A DNA stretch of 60,859 bases from Mycobacterium sp. 852002-51057_SCH5723018. GTDB lineage: Bacteria > Actinomycetota > Actinomycetes > Mycobacteriales > Mycobacteriaceae. Below the pieces are notes generated by a model that worked only from the letters and a program-made list of their open reading frames with translations, made no database searches and was not told the DNA's origin. This document shows positions 33,196-40,824 of the stretch, piece after piece; position 1 is the stretch's first letter; the number at the start of each line of letters is the position of its first letter. A program made the translations under genes and the position numbers. The stretch is taken from the NCBI RefSeq assembly GCF_001667035.1, contig NZ_LZIR01000096.1, positions 1-60,859 of the forward strand, read 5' to 3'.

Positions 33196-34158
33196 ACGGT
33201 TCAACGGGAGTTAGACGGGACCCTGGCGGCGCCCACAAATGGCCACGCCGTCGCGCCATCCGCTCCGCAGCCGGCCCCGCCGCCTCCGAAGGGGCGTAAG
33301 CCGCGCCGACGACACCTCGTGCTCGATGTTTCCATCATCGCGGGCGTTGTCGTCGTGTATGTCCTGTCGCTGCTCGGATACCACTGGCTGGCCAGCGCGC
33401 CCGGCCCGCTGCCCGACCCCGATCTGGGCACCACGGACGGGACCGTAGTTTTGGTGCGCTTGGAGCAGCTGCACCCGGTCGAACATCGCCTGGACGTGAA
33501 GGTGCTCGTCATGCCGGACGATTCGATGGTCGACAAGCGGCTCAACGTGTTGAACACGGACACCTCCGTGCGCTTCTTTCCGCACAACGACCTGGGCGAC
33601 CTGCAGTACCCGGTGGGGAAGTTGCCGGCGCAGGTGGCGACCACGATCGAGGCCCACGGTGAGCCCGGCGACTGGCCGTTCGACTCGTACAAGAGTGACG
33701 TCGTCCAGGCGGACGTTCTGGTCGGAGCCGGCGAAAACCGGCAATACAAACCCGGCCGGGTCGAGGTGATCGGATTGGTGGAAGGCTGGGACATCGGCGT
33801 CACCCGGGTCGGACGCGACGGCCACGACGAAGGCCGCCCGGACAATGTGATCATCACCCTGCACAGGGCCAAGGGTCCGCTGGTCTTCGATCTCGGAATC
33901 TGCCTGGTCCTGATCACCCTGCCGACGCTGGCGCTGTTTGTGGCCATTCAGATGCTCACGGCCCGCAGGCAATTTCTGCCGCCGTTTTCCACGTGGTACG
34001 CCGCCATGCTGTTCGCCGTCGTGCCGCTGCGCAACATCCTGCCCGGCACCCCGCCCGCAGGTTCCTGGATCGACCAGGCCGTGGTGATCTGGGTGCTTAT
34101 CGCGCTGGCCACGGCCCTGGTGCTGTACATCGCGGCTTGGTACCGGCACTCCAGCTAG
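33193..34158 (+). CDS. DUF4436 membrane protein, copy d
   Basis: A 321-residue paralogue. The N-terminal ~40 residues are Ala/Pro-rich with a basic cluster (KGRKPRRRH) just before the membrane helix (IIAGVVVVYVLSLLGYHWL), the expected positive-inside signal. The conserved domain reads VRLEQLHPVEHRLDVKVLV, HNDLGDLQYPVGKLPAQVAT, HGEPGDWPFDSYKSD; RAKGPLVFDLGICLVLITLP begins the three C-terminal helices. It is the most divergent copy (VEHRLDVKVL in place of VANRLTVxVL). It ends 36 bp before the SOS-controlled HNH gene. Confidence 0.88.
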   Translation: MTVQRELDGTLAAPTNGHAVAPSAPQPAPPPPKGRKPRRRHLVLDVSIIAGVVVVYVLSLLGYHWLASAPGPLPDPDLGTTDGTVVLVRLEQLHPVEHRLDVKVLVMPDDSMVDKRLNVLNTDTSVRFFPHNDLGDLQYPVGKLPAQVATTIEAHGEPGDWPFDSYKSDVVQADVLVGAGENRQYKPGRVEVIGLVEGWDIGVTRVGRDGHDEGRPDNVIITLHRAKGPLVFDLGICLVLITLPTLALFVAIQMLTARRQFLPPFSTWYAAMLFAVVPLRNILPGTPPAGSWIDQAVVIWVLIALATALVLYIAAWYRHSS

Positions 34159-34186
34159 GGCGGCCTGTCGGAGGGCGGTGGCATAC

Positions 34187-34202
34187 TCGAACGTATGTTC
34201 GA
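34187..34202. promoter_or_regulatory. Perfect LexA (SOS) box over the HNH start codon
   Basis: TCGAAC-GTAT-GTTCGA is an exact match to the mycobacterial SOS box TCGAAC-N4-GTTCGA. It spans the ATG at 34195, and a -10-like CATACT lies at 34182-34187. LexA bound here would cover the transcription start and start codon. 13E12-family genes are among known LexA-regulated genes in M. tuberculosis. Confidence 0.85.
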
Positions 34203-35673
34203 CGATGTTCGGGCGCGCTTCGACGATATGGTGGAGCGTTGCCATCCCTCAACGACGCCGGAGTCGGCGGTGCTGGTGGAGCGGATTGGTGCGGCGGCGC
34301 GGGCCGAGAATCGGGCCGCGGCCGAGCAGTTGGGGGCGATCGCCGAGTTGTTCGCCTACCGGCTGTCGCGGTGTTCGGACACCGAGGACTGGGCGATCGA
34401 CACGATGGAGGCGGTCGCCGCCGAGGTGGCCGCCGCACTTCGGATCAGTCAGGGGCTGGCGGCCAGCCGGCTACGCTATGCGCGGGCGCTGCGCGAGCGG
34501 CTGCCCAAGACGGCCGAAGTCTTCCAGGCCGGCGACATCGACTATCGGATGTTTCAAACCCTGGTGTATCGCACCGATCTGATCGTCGATCCCGAGGTGT
34601 TGGCGACGGTCGATGCGACGCTGGCGGTCAATGTGGCGCGCTGGCCGTCGATGACGCAGGGCCGGTTGGGTGCTCAGGTGGACAAGATTGTGGCCAGCGC
34701 TGATGTCGATGCGGTGCGTCGGCGCACCAAGACCCAGCATGATCGGGTGATCTGGATCGGTCCGGATCATGACGGCGTGGCCGAGCTCAACGGTCGGCTG
34801 CTGGCCCCGGATGCGCATGCGTTGGACGCGCGCTTGGATGCGGTGGCGGGCACGGTGTGTGAGCATGATCCGCGGACCCGCGAGCAGCGCCGCGCCGATG
34901 CGCTGGGCGCTTTGGCGGCCGGGGCGGATCGGTTGGGGTGTCGCTGCGGGCGACCCGATTGCGCGGCCGGCAACCGGCCGCCGGCCGGCCCGGTGGTGAT
35001 TCATGTGATCGCCGAGCAGGCCACCCTCGAGGGCCGCAGCAGCGCGCCAGCCGCCGAGCTGAGCGCCGACGGGCTCATCCCACCCGAACTGGTGGCCGAG
35101 CTGGCCCAGTCAGCGAAGCTGGTGCCGCTGACCCCTCCCGGCGATGCCGCACCGGAGAAGGGCTATGTGCCCTCGAAGGCGTTGGCCGATTTCGTGCGCT
35201 GCCGGGATCTGACGTGTCGCTGGCCGGGCTGCGACCAACCCGCCATCAATTGCGATGTGGACCATACGATCCCCTACAGCGCCGGTGGGCCCACCCATGC
35301 GGCCAACCTCAAGTGTTATTGCCGCACCCATCATTTGGTGAAAACCTTCTTCGGCTGGGCGGAAAAGCAGTTGCCCGACGGGACGCTGATCCTCACCTCC
35401 CCGGCCGGGCACACCTACGTCACCACCCCGGGCAGCGCCCTGCTGTTTCCCAGCCTGTGCCACGCGGTCGGCGGCATGCCCTCCCCGGAAGCCGACCCGC
35501 CCCAAGATTATTGCGCCGAGCGGACCGCGATGATGCCCCGCCGCCGGCGTACCCGCGCCCAAGACCGCGCACGGCGGGTGGCCAGCGAACGCAAACACAA
35601 CCGCCAGGCCCGCCTGACCCAACGCGCCGGGCCCGCCCCGCCGGACGCGGACGACGACCCGCCGCCGTTCTAA
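34195..35673 (+). CDS. HNH endonuclease-domain protein, DUF222/13E12 family
   Basis: A 492-residue protein. Residues ~20-330 form the helical DUF222 region (AAALRISQGLAASRLRYARAL; later DRVIWIGPDHDGVAELNGRL). The HNH domain lies at ~340-390: CRDLTCRWPGC, CDVDHTIPYSAGGPTHAANL and CRTHH, giving zinc Cys pairs and catalytic His. The C-terminus is basic (RRRRTRAQDRARR) then Pro/Asp-rich. 13E12 proteins are repeated in mycobacterial genomes and serve as phage integration sites in M. tuberculosis; the nuclease role is unproven. It is controlled by a perfect SOS box at the start codon. Its TAA overlaps the stop of a decayed cyclase on the other strand. Confidence 0.93.
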   Translation: MFDDVRARFDDMVERCHPSTTPESAVLVERIGAAARAENRAAAEQLGAIAELFAYRLSRCSDTEDWAIDTMEAVAAEVAAALRISQGLAASRLRYARALRERLPKTAEVFQAGDIDYRMFQTLVYRTDLIVDPEVLATVDATLAVNVARWPSMTQGRLGAQVDKIVASADVDAVRRRTKTQHDRVIWIGPDHDGVAELNGRLLAPDAHALDARLDAVAGTVCEHDPRTREQRRADALGALAAGADRLGCRCGRPDCAAGNRPPAGPVVIHVIAEQATLEGRSSAPAAELSADGLIPPELVAELAQSAKLVPLTPPGDAAPEKGYVPSKALADFVRCRDLTCRWPGCDQPAINCDVDHTIPYSAGGPTHAANLKCYCRTHHLVKTFFGWAEKQLPDGTLILTSPAGHTYVTTPGSALLFPSLCHAVGGMPSPEADPPQDYCAERTAMMPRRRRTRAQDRARRVASERKHNRQARLTQRAGPAPPDADDDPPPF

Positions 35674-35885
35674 ACGGCGAACAGGCGCCACTCGCCGGGC
35701 ACGCCCTTGAGCCCATGAGTGCCGCGGTTTTCTGCACCGCATCGCGGATCGCCACGGCGCAGCGGATCGCCCGCTGCGGGCCGTCGAACATTGCCAGGGA
35801 ACCGTAGCCCGACGTGTTCACCTCACGGCCAACGGCAGCCTCAAGTTTTTTAGGTGAACCGTCTGGCACCACGCGGTGCCGCGTC
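35670..35885 (-). pseudogene. Class III nucleotidyl cyclase remnant (internal deletion)
   Basis: On the minus strand one frame encodes GREVNTSGYGSLAMFDGPQRAIRCAVAIRDAVQ in two adjoining pieces typical of mycobacterial class III adenylate/guanylate cyclases. Directly after, in another frame, comes ENRGTHGLKGVPGEWRLFAV then TAG (complement 35670-35672), the usual C-terminus of the same family. About 80-100 residues of the catalytic core between the two are missing, so a deletion joined both ends out of frame. The G-Y-G in place of G-D-G also removes a metal-binding Asp. Upstream sequence has no cyclase start. It cannot encode an active enzyme. Confidence 0.75.
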
Positions 35886-36010
35886 CAGAGTGTTCTCTGG
35901 CCAGTCGCTCCCACACGACGTCTGCGACTTCTCCTTGAAAGCCCTACTATTCGGCTAGCGCAACCAGCGGCAGCGGAGTGCCGTCGTCTTCCAGAGAAAA
36001 GGAATCCAAC

Positions 36011-36259
36011 ATGAAGACGAGAGTATTGATGGCCAGGGTCGGTGGTGCAGCAGCATTGGCCGCTGGTGTTATGTGGACCGCACCGTCGGCCTCGGCCGAT
36101 AGCGACTTTTGCAATTCGCTTCCCAATCCCGCGCAAGTTCATGATTGCAACTGCGGCTTCGACAACGCCCCAGGTAGCCAGGAATTTCAGCAGTGCCTGC
36201 ATGGAATTGCGGCCACGCCCGGACCTGCGAGCTCACCGCCCCTCGCGCCACCCCCCTAA
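36011..36259 (+). CDS. Small secreted Cys-containing protein
   Basis: An 82-residue protein with a clear Sec signal peptide: basic MKTRVLMAR, hydrophobic core GGAAALAAGVMW, cleavage after SASA near residue 29. The mature ~53 residues have four Cys (FCNSLPNPAQVHDCNCGFDNAPGSQEFQQC, given in parts) and a Pro-rich end, suggesting two disulfides. ATG at 36011 follows AAAAGGAATCC. No family is recognised by name; similar short secreted Cys proteins are frequent in mycobacteria. It stands alone between the cyclase remnant and the spc operon. Confidence 0.75.
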   Translation: MKTRVLMARVGGAAALAAGVMWTAPSASADSDFCNSLPNPAQVHDCNCGFDNAPGSQEFQQCLHGIAATPGPASSPPLAPPP

Positions 36260-36315
36260 TCCCTACCGCGCTTAGCGGGCCTCCACTGCCGGATTGCTGT
36301 GCCGTGCGCAGCGCG

Positions 36316-36453
36316 ATGATGCCCAAACAACCACCACCCTTCTACGTGGAGGATCTTCATATGCCCGCGTCACTGCCTCCCCATCTCGCCGACATCAACA
36401 GAATCGGCCAGATGGTTCGGCTGACCCGCCCTGTATCGCGAATTTGGCGCTGA
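36316..36453 (+). CDS. Possible small ORF upstream of rplN
   Basis: A 45-codon frame (MMPKQPPPFYVEDLHMPASL and on to RPVSRIWR) lies between the secreted protein and the spc promoter. An internal ATG at 36361 has a textbook GTGGAGG 7-8 nt upstream and gives a 30-residue peptide. No family is recognised. The frame ends before the rplN promoter, so it is not an rplN leader peptide. Either a real microprotein or the relic of a lost gene. Confidence 0.3.
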   Translation: MMPKQPPPFYVEDLHMPASLPPHLADINRIGQMVRLTRPVSRIWR

Positions 36454-36484
36454 GCTGGTCGTCACCTAGACTCTAGGGGTTGCC
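36443..36484 (+). promoter_or_regulatory. spc operon promoter (rplNp)
   Basis: TTGGCG (36444-36449), a 17-bp spacer and TAGACT (36467-36472) form a near-consensus SigA promoter, followed after 4 bp by GGGTTGCCTTGGGC. Element spacing and initial sequence match the rpsJ promoter. TAGACT lies in the palindrome CCTAGA-C-TCTAGG (36465-36477). The ~145-nt leader contains GGCCG/CGGCC arms at 36498-36516. The 366-bp gap before rplN otherwise holds only the small ORF listed. Confidence 0.65.
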
Positions 36485-36625
36485 TTGGGCAGACCTCGGC
36501 CGGTGCTTCATCGGCCCTGCGTGCTCTTCGGCGACTAACCGCTTTACAAGACCGCGCATGTCAGGTTTTTTGGTGGGCCTTGCCTGCCTGCTGCCGTGCC
36601 GGCGCGACCCAGGTCAGGAGATCGA

Positions 36626-36994
36626 GTGATTCAGCAAGAATCGCGGCTGAAGGTCGCCGACAACACCGGCGCCAAGGAGATCTTGTGCATCCGGGTGCTC
36701 GGCGGTTCGTCGCGACGCTACGCCGGCATCGGTGACGTCATCGTGGCCACGGTCAAGGACGCCATCCCGGGCGGCAACGTCAAGCGCGGGGACGTCGTCA
36801 AGGCCGTCGTGGTGCGCACCGTCAAGGAGCGCCGGCGTCCCGACGGCAGCTACATCAAGTTCGACGAGAACGCCGCGGTGATCATCAAGCCCGACAACGA
36901 CCCTCGCGGCACGCGCATCTTCGGGCCGGTCGGCCGCGAACTGCGCGAGAAGCGATTCATGAAGATCATCTCGCTGGCCCCGGAGGTGTTGTAG
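36626..36994 (+). CDS. rplN: 50S ribosomal protein L14
   Basis: A 122-residue L14 at the subunit interface, first gene of the spc operon. It begins [20 protein letters not shown] and ends with [12 protein letters not shown]. The GTG at 36626 follows CAGGAGATCGA; an earlier in-frame start at 36596 would add ten residues absent from the family. Its stop abuts rplX. Confidence 0.98.
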
Positions 36995-37312
36995 ATGAAG
37001 GTCCACAAGGGCGACACCGTCCTGGTCATCGCCGGCAAGGACAAGGGCGCCAAAGGCAAGGTCCTGCAGGCCTATCCGGAACGTAACCGGGTGCTGGTCG
37101 AGGGCGTCAACCGGATCAAGAAGCACACCGCGGTTTCGACCAACCAGCGCGGGGCGCGGTCCGGCGGGATCGTCACCCAGGAAGCCCCGATCCACGTCTC
37201 CAACGTGATGGTGGTCGATTCGGACGGCAAGCCCGCGCGGATCGGCTACCGGGTCGACGAGGAGACCGGCAAGCGGGTCCGCATCTCCAAGCGCAACGGC
37301 AAGGACATCTAG
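36995..37312 (+). CDS. rplX: 50S ribosomal protein L24
   Basis: A 105-residue L24, an assembly initiator of the 50S subunit. The KOW motif (KGDTVLVIAGKDKGAKGKVLQ) is at residues 4-24. The ATG follows the rplN TAG with no gap. One base separates it from rplE. Confidence 0.98.
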   Translation: MKVHKGDTVLVIAGKDKGAKGKVLQAYPERNRVLVEGVNRIKKHTAVSTNQRGARSGGIVTQEAPIHVSNVMVVDSDGKPARIGYRVDEETGKRVRISKRNGKDI

Positions 37313-37313
37313 C

Positions 37314-37886
37314 ATGACCACAACAGAGGCCAATGTGAAGGCTCGGCCGCGCCTCAAAGAGCGCTACCTCAACGAGATCCGGGATGCGCTGCACAAGCAG
37401 TTCGGCTACGGCAACGTCATGCAGATCCCGACCGTGACCAAGGTCGTCGTCAACATGGGCGTCGGCGAAGCGGCCCGGGACGCCAAGCTGATCAACGGCG
37501 CCGTGAACGACCTCGCGTTGATCACCGGGCAGAAGCCCGAGATCCGCAAGGCCCGGAAGTCCATCGCGCAGTTCAAGTTGCGCGAGGGCATGCCGATCGG
37601 CGTCCGGGTGACGTTGCGCGGCGACCGGATGTGGGAGTTCCTCGACCGGCTCACGTCGATCGCGCTGCCGCGTATTCGTGACTTCCGCGGGCTCTCGCCC
37701 AAGCAGTTCGACGGTGTCGGCAACTACACCTTCGGGCTGGCCGAGCAGTCGGTTTTCCACGAGATCGATGTGGACAGGATCGACCGGGTCCGCGGCATGG
37801 ACATCAACGTCGTCACCTCGGCGACGACCGACGACGAGGGACGGGCGCTGTTGCGGGCCCTCGGCTTTCCGTTCAAGGAGAACTGA
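37314..37886 (+). CDS. rplE: 50S ribosomal protein L5
   Basis: A 190-residue L5, which binds 5S rRNA. Landmarks are [40 protein letters not shown] and [14 protein letters not shown] [18 protein letters not shown] near the C-terminus. The start at 37314 is an ATG 1 bp after rplX. rpsZ follows after 4 bp. Confidence 0.98.
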
Positions 37887-37890
37887 GCAC

Positions 37891-38076
37891 ATGGCTAAGA
37901 AGGCATTGGTCAACAAAGCTGCGCGCAAGCCAAAGTTCGCGGTGCGCGGCTACACCCGCTGCAGCAAGTGCGGCCGCCCCCGCGCGGTTTTCCGCAAGTT
38001 CGGGCTCTGCCGAATCTGCTTGCGCGAGATGGCGCATGCGGGCGAGCTGCCCGGCGTGCAGAAGAGCAGTTGGTGA
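37891..38076 (+). CDS. rpsZ: 30S ribosomal protein S14, type Z (zinc form)
   Basis: A 61-residue zinc-binding S14 ([20 protein letters not shown]). Two CxxC pairs, CSKCGRPR and CRICLREM, coordinate zinc. This is the short C+ form in the spc operon; mycobacteria also carry a zinc-independent S14 elsewhere for zinc starvation. ATG at 37891 follows AAGGAGAACTGAGC. Confidence 0.98.
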
Positions 38077-38096
38077 CAGGACACAGGGACTAAACC

Positions 38097-38495
38097 ATGA
38101 CGATGACGGACCCGATCGCAGACTTCTTGACGCGTCTGCGCAACGCCAACTCGGCTTACCACGATGAGGTGAGCTTGCCGCACTCCAAGATCAAGGCCAA
38201 TATCGCCGAGATCCTCAAGAAAGAGGGCTACATCAGCGATTACCGGACCGAAGACGCTCGGGTCGGCAAGGCGCTGATCGTTCAGCTCAAGTACGGGCCG
38301 AGCCGGGAGCGCAGCATCGCCGGTCTCCGCCGGGTGTCCAAGCCCGGGTTGCGGGTGTATGCGAAGTCAACCAATCTGCCGCGGGTGCTCGGCGGGCTGG
38401 GCGTGGCGATCATCTCGACCTCGTCCGGACTGCTCACCGACCGCCAGGCAGCCAGACAGGGCGTGGGCGGCGAAGTCCTCGCGTTCGTGTGGTAG
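38097..38495 (+). CDS. rpsH: 30S ribosomal protein S8
   Basis: A 132-residue S8 (MTMTDPIADFLTRLRNANSA), a primary 16S rRNA binder. The C-terminal rRNA-binding signature is ISTSSGLLTDRQAARQGVGGEVLAFVW. The start could be the second Met two codons later. In E. coli S8 controls the spc operon; no matching site was sought here. Confidence 0.98.
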   Translation: MTMTDPIADFLTRLRNANSAYHDEVSLPHSKIKANIAEILKKEGYISDYRTEDARVGKALIVQLKYGPSRERSIAGLRRVSKPGLRVYAKSTNLPRVLGGLGVAIISTSSGLLTDRQAARQGVGGEVLAFVW

Positions 38496-38519
38496 TGGGA
38501 GAGGCAACGGTAAAAGACG

Positions 38520-39059
38520 ATGTCGCGCATTGGTAAGCAGCCGATTCCGGTTCCCGCCGGGGTCGACGTGACGATCGAGGGCCAGAACGTCTCGGTCAAG
38601 GGGCCCAAGGGCGCCCTGAATCTGACTGTGGCCGAGCCTATTTCGGTGGTCCGCAACGAGGACGGCGCGATCGTGGTCAGCCGTCCCGACGACGAGCGGC
38701 ACAACCGCTCGCTGCACGGGCTCTCGCGCACCCTGGTGTCCAATCTGGTCACCGGTGTGACGCAGGGCTACACCACCAAGATGGAGATCTTCGGCGTCGG
38801 CTACCGCGTGCAGCTCAAGGGCAACAACCTGGAGTTCGCGCTGGGCTACAGCCATCCCGTGGTGATCGAGGCCCCCGAGGGCATCACGTTCGCGGTGCAG
38901 TCGCCGACGAAGTTCACGGTGTCCGGGATCGACAAGCAGAAGGTCGGCCAGATCTCGGCGAACATCCGCCGTCTGCGCCGCCCCGACCCCTACAAGGGCA
39001 AGGGCGTGCGCTACGAGGGCGAGCAGATCCGCCGCAAGGTCGGAAAGACAGGTAAGTAG
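38520..39059 (+). CDS. rplF: 50S ribosomal protein L6
   Basis: A 179-residue L6 beginning MSRIGKQPIPVPAGVDVTIE. The C-terminal signature RRPDPYKGKGVRYEGEQIRR is intact. ATG at 38520 follows GGGAGAGGCAACGG. rplR begins 2 bp downstream. Confidence 0.98.
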   Translation: MSRIGKQPIPVPAGVDVTIEGQNVSVKGPKGALNLTVAEPISVVRNEDGAIVVSRPDDERHNRSLHGLSRTLVSNLVTGVTQGYTTKMEIFGVGYRVQLKGNNLEFALGYSHPVVIEAPEGITFAVQSPTKFTVSGIDKQKVGQISANIRRLRRPDPYKGKGVRYEGEQIRRKVGKTGK

Positions 39060-39061
39060 TC

Positions 39062-39469
39062 ATGGCGCAAACACAGGCTGACACCGCGGCGCGAAAGCCG
39101 GTGGGGCAGAGCATATCCGCCACGCGGCGGGTCTCTCGGGTGCGTAGGCACGCGCGGCTGCGCAAGAAGATCGCGGGCACCCCGCAGCGGCCACGGCTGG
39201 TGGTGCACCGGTCCGCGCGGCACATCCACGTGCAACTGGTCAACGACGAGAACGGGACCACGCTGGCCGCCGCCTCGTCGATCGAGGCCGACGTGCGCGG
39301 GCTGGAAGGCGACAAGAAAGCCCACAGTGTGCGGGTCGGCCAATTGATCGCCGAGCGCGCCAAGGCCGCCGGCATCGACACCGTGGTCTTCGACCGTGGC
39401 GGATACACCTACGGCGGACGGATCGCGGCGCTGGCCGATGCCGCACGCGAAAACGGATTGAGTTTCTGA
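39062..39469 (+). CDS. rplR: 50S ribosomal protein L18
   Basis: A 135-residue L18 binding 5S rRNA. The core runs from RVRRHARLRKKIAGTPQRPR to VVFDRGGYTYGGRIAALADA; the first ~25 residues are a polar actinobacterial extension. It ends 22 bp before rpsE. Confidence 0.98.
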   Translation: MAQTQADTAARKPVGQSISATRRVSRVRRHARLRKKIAGTPQRPRLVVHRSARHIHVQLVNDENGTTLAAASSIEADVRGLEGDKKAHSVRVGQLIAERAKAAGIDTVVFDRGGYTYGGRIAALADAARENGLSF

Positions 39470-39491
39470 TGACAACTGGAAGGACCGCATA

Positions 39492-40184
39492 ATGGCGGAA
39501 CAGTCAGCCGGCGGCCCCGAAAGCCGCGGCGACAACCGCGACGCACGCGGTGACGGTCGCGACGGCCGCGCCCGGCGCGACGGCGGCCGCGGCCGCGACC
39601 GCGCCCGCGACGGCGACAAGAGCAACTACCTGGAACGGGTCGTCGCCATCAACCGCGTCTCGAAGGTGGTCAAGGGTGGCCGGCGATTCAGCTTCACCGC
39701 CCTGGTCATCGTCGGCGACGGCAACGGCATGGTCGGCGTCGGCTACGGCAAGGCCAAGGAAGTGCCGGCCGCGATCGCCAAGGGCGTAGAAGAGGCCCGC
39801 AAGGGCTTCTTCCGGGTCCCGTTGATCGGGGGCACCGTCACGCATCCGGTGCAGGGCGAGGCCGCCGCGGGCGTGGTGCTGTTGCGCCCCGCGAGCCCGG
39901 GTACCGGTGTGATCGCTGGCGGCGCGGCACGCGCGGTGCTGGAATGCGCTGGCGTGCACGACATCCTGGCGAAGTCGCTGGGCAGCGACAACGCGATCAA
40001 CGTGGTGCACGCCACCGTCGCCGCGCTCAAGCTGCTGCAGCGTCCCGAGGAGGTGGCCGCACGCCGCGGGCTGCCCATCGAGGACGTCGCCCCGGCCGGC
40101 ATGCTGAAGGCGCGCCGGGAAAGTGACGCACTCGCCAGTGCGGCGGCGGCACGAGATGCCCAGACGTCAGGGACGCAATCATGA
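39492..40184 (+). CDS. rpsE: 30S ribosomal protein S5 with charged N-terminal extension
   Basis: A 230-residue S5. The first ~42 residues are an Arg/Asp/Gly-rich extension (RDGRARRDGGRGRDRARDGD), followed by the conserved double-stranded RNA-binding domain (RVVAINRVSKVVKGGRRFSF) and the loop VGYGKAKEVPAAIAKGVEEA. S5 controls decoding fidelity. Its stop overlaps rpmD by 4 bp. Confidence 0.98.
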   Translation: MAEQSAGGPESRGDNRDARGDGRDGRARRDGGRGRDRARDGDKSNYLERVVAINRVSKVVKGGRRFSFTALVIVGDGNGMVGVGYGKAKEVPAAIAKGVEEARKGFFRVPLIGGTVTHPVQGEAAAGVVLLRPASPGTGVIAGGAARAVLECAGVHDILAKSLGSDNAINVVHATVAALKLLQRPEEVAARRGLPIEDVAPAGMLKARRESDALASAAAARDAQTSGTQS

Positions 40185-40387
40185 GCCAGCTCAAGATCAC
40201 CCAGGTGCGCAGCACGATCGGCGCGCGCTGGAAGCAGCGTGAGAGCCTGCGCACCCTGGGCCTGCGTCGGATTCGCCACTCGGTGATCCGCGAGGACGAC
40301 CCACAGACCCGCGGCCTCATCGCGGTGGTGAGCCACCTCGTCGAGGTGGAGCCGGCGGAGGCGAAAGCCGGAGGTGACGTCAAATGA
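40181..40387 (+). CDS. rpmD: 50S ribosomal protein L30
   Basis: A 68-residue L30 (MSQLKITQVRSTIGARWKQR), with the conserved TLGLRRIRHSVIREDDPQTRG block. It overlaps rpsE upstream and rplO downstream by 4 bp each (ATGA). Confidence 0.98.
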   Translation: MSQLKITQVRSTIGARWKQRESLRTLGLRRIRHSVIREDDPQTRGLIAVVSHLVEVEPAEAKAGGDVK

Positions 40388-40824
40388 CGATCAAGCTGCA
40401 CGACCTTAAGCCGGCGCCGGGCGCCAAAACCGCACGCACCCGCGTCGGTCGCGGTGAAGGCTCCAAGGGCAAGACCGCGGGCCGAGGCACCAAGGGCACC
40501 AAGGCGCGCAAGAACGTGCCGGCGACCTTCGAGGGCGGGCAGATGCCGATCCACATGCGGCTGCCCAAGCTCAAGGGATTCCGCAACCGATTCCGCACCG
40601 AATACGAGATCGTCAACGTCGGTGACATCAACCGGTTGTTCCCCGAGGGCGGTTCCATCGGCGTGGACGAGCTGGTGGCCAAGGGTGCGGTTCGGAAGAA
40701 CTCGTTGGTCAAGGTGCTCGGCGACGGCGAGCTGGCCGTCAAGGTCGAGGTGTCCGCGCACAAGTTCAGCGGCAGCGCACGCGAGAAGATCACCGCCGCG
40801 GGCGGTTCGGTCACCGAGCTGTAG
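40384..40824 (+). CDS. rplO: 50S ribosomal protein L15
   Basis: A 146-residue L15, last gene of the spc operon here. The glycine-rich basic N-terminus (KTARTRVGRGEGSKGKTAGR then GTKGTKARKNVPATFEGGQM) and C-terminal KFSGSAREKITAAGG are intact. Unlike in many bacteria secY does not follow; it lies 16 kb downstream. The stop abuts the convergent LLM gene with no spacer. Confidence 0.98.
   Translation: MTIKLHDLKPAPGAKTARTRVGRGEGSKGKTAGRGTKGTKARKNVPATFEGGQMPIHMRLPKLKGFRNRFRTEYEIVNVGDINRLFPEGGSIGVDELVAKGAVRKNSLVKVLGDGELAVKVEVSAHKFSGSAREKITAAGGSVTEL

Noticed and set aside
34195..36010. Insertion sequence or prophage around the 13E12 gene
   Set aside because: No transposase, integrase, terminal inverted repeats or target duplication were seen; the HNH/DUF222 gene alone does not make a mobile element.
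35420..36202. 260-codon minus-strand frame covering the cyclase block
   Set aside because: Only a short central part is homologous to cyclases; the rest is antisense to the HNH gene or the secreted protein. Annotated as a remnant instead.
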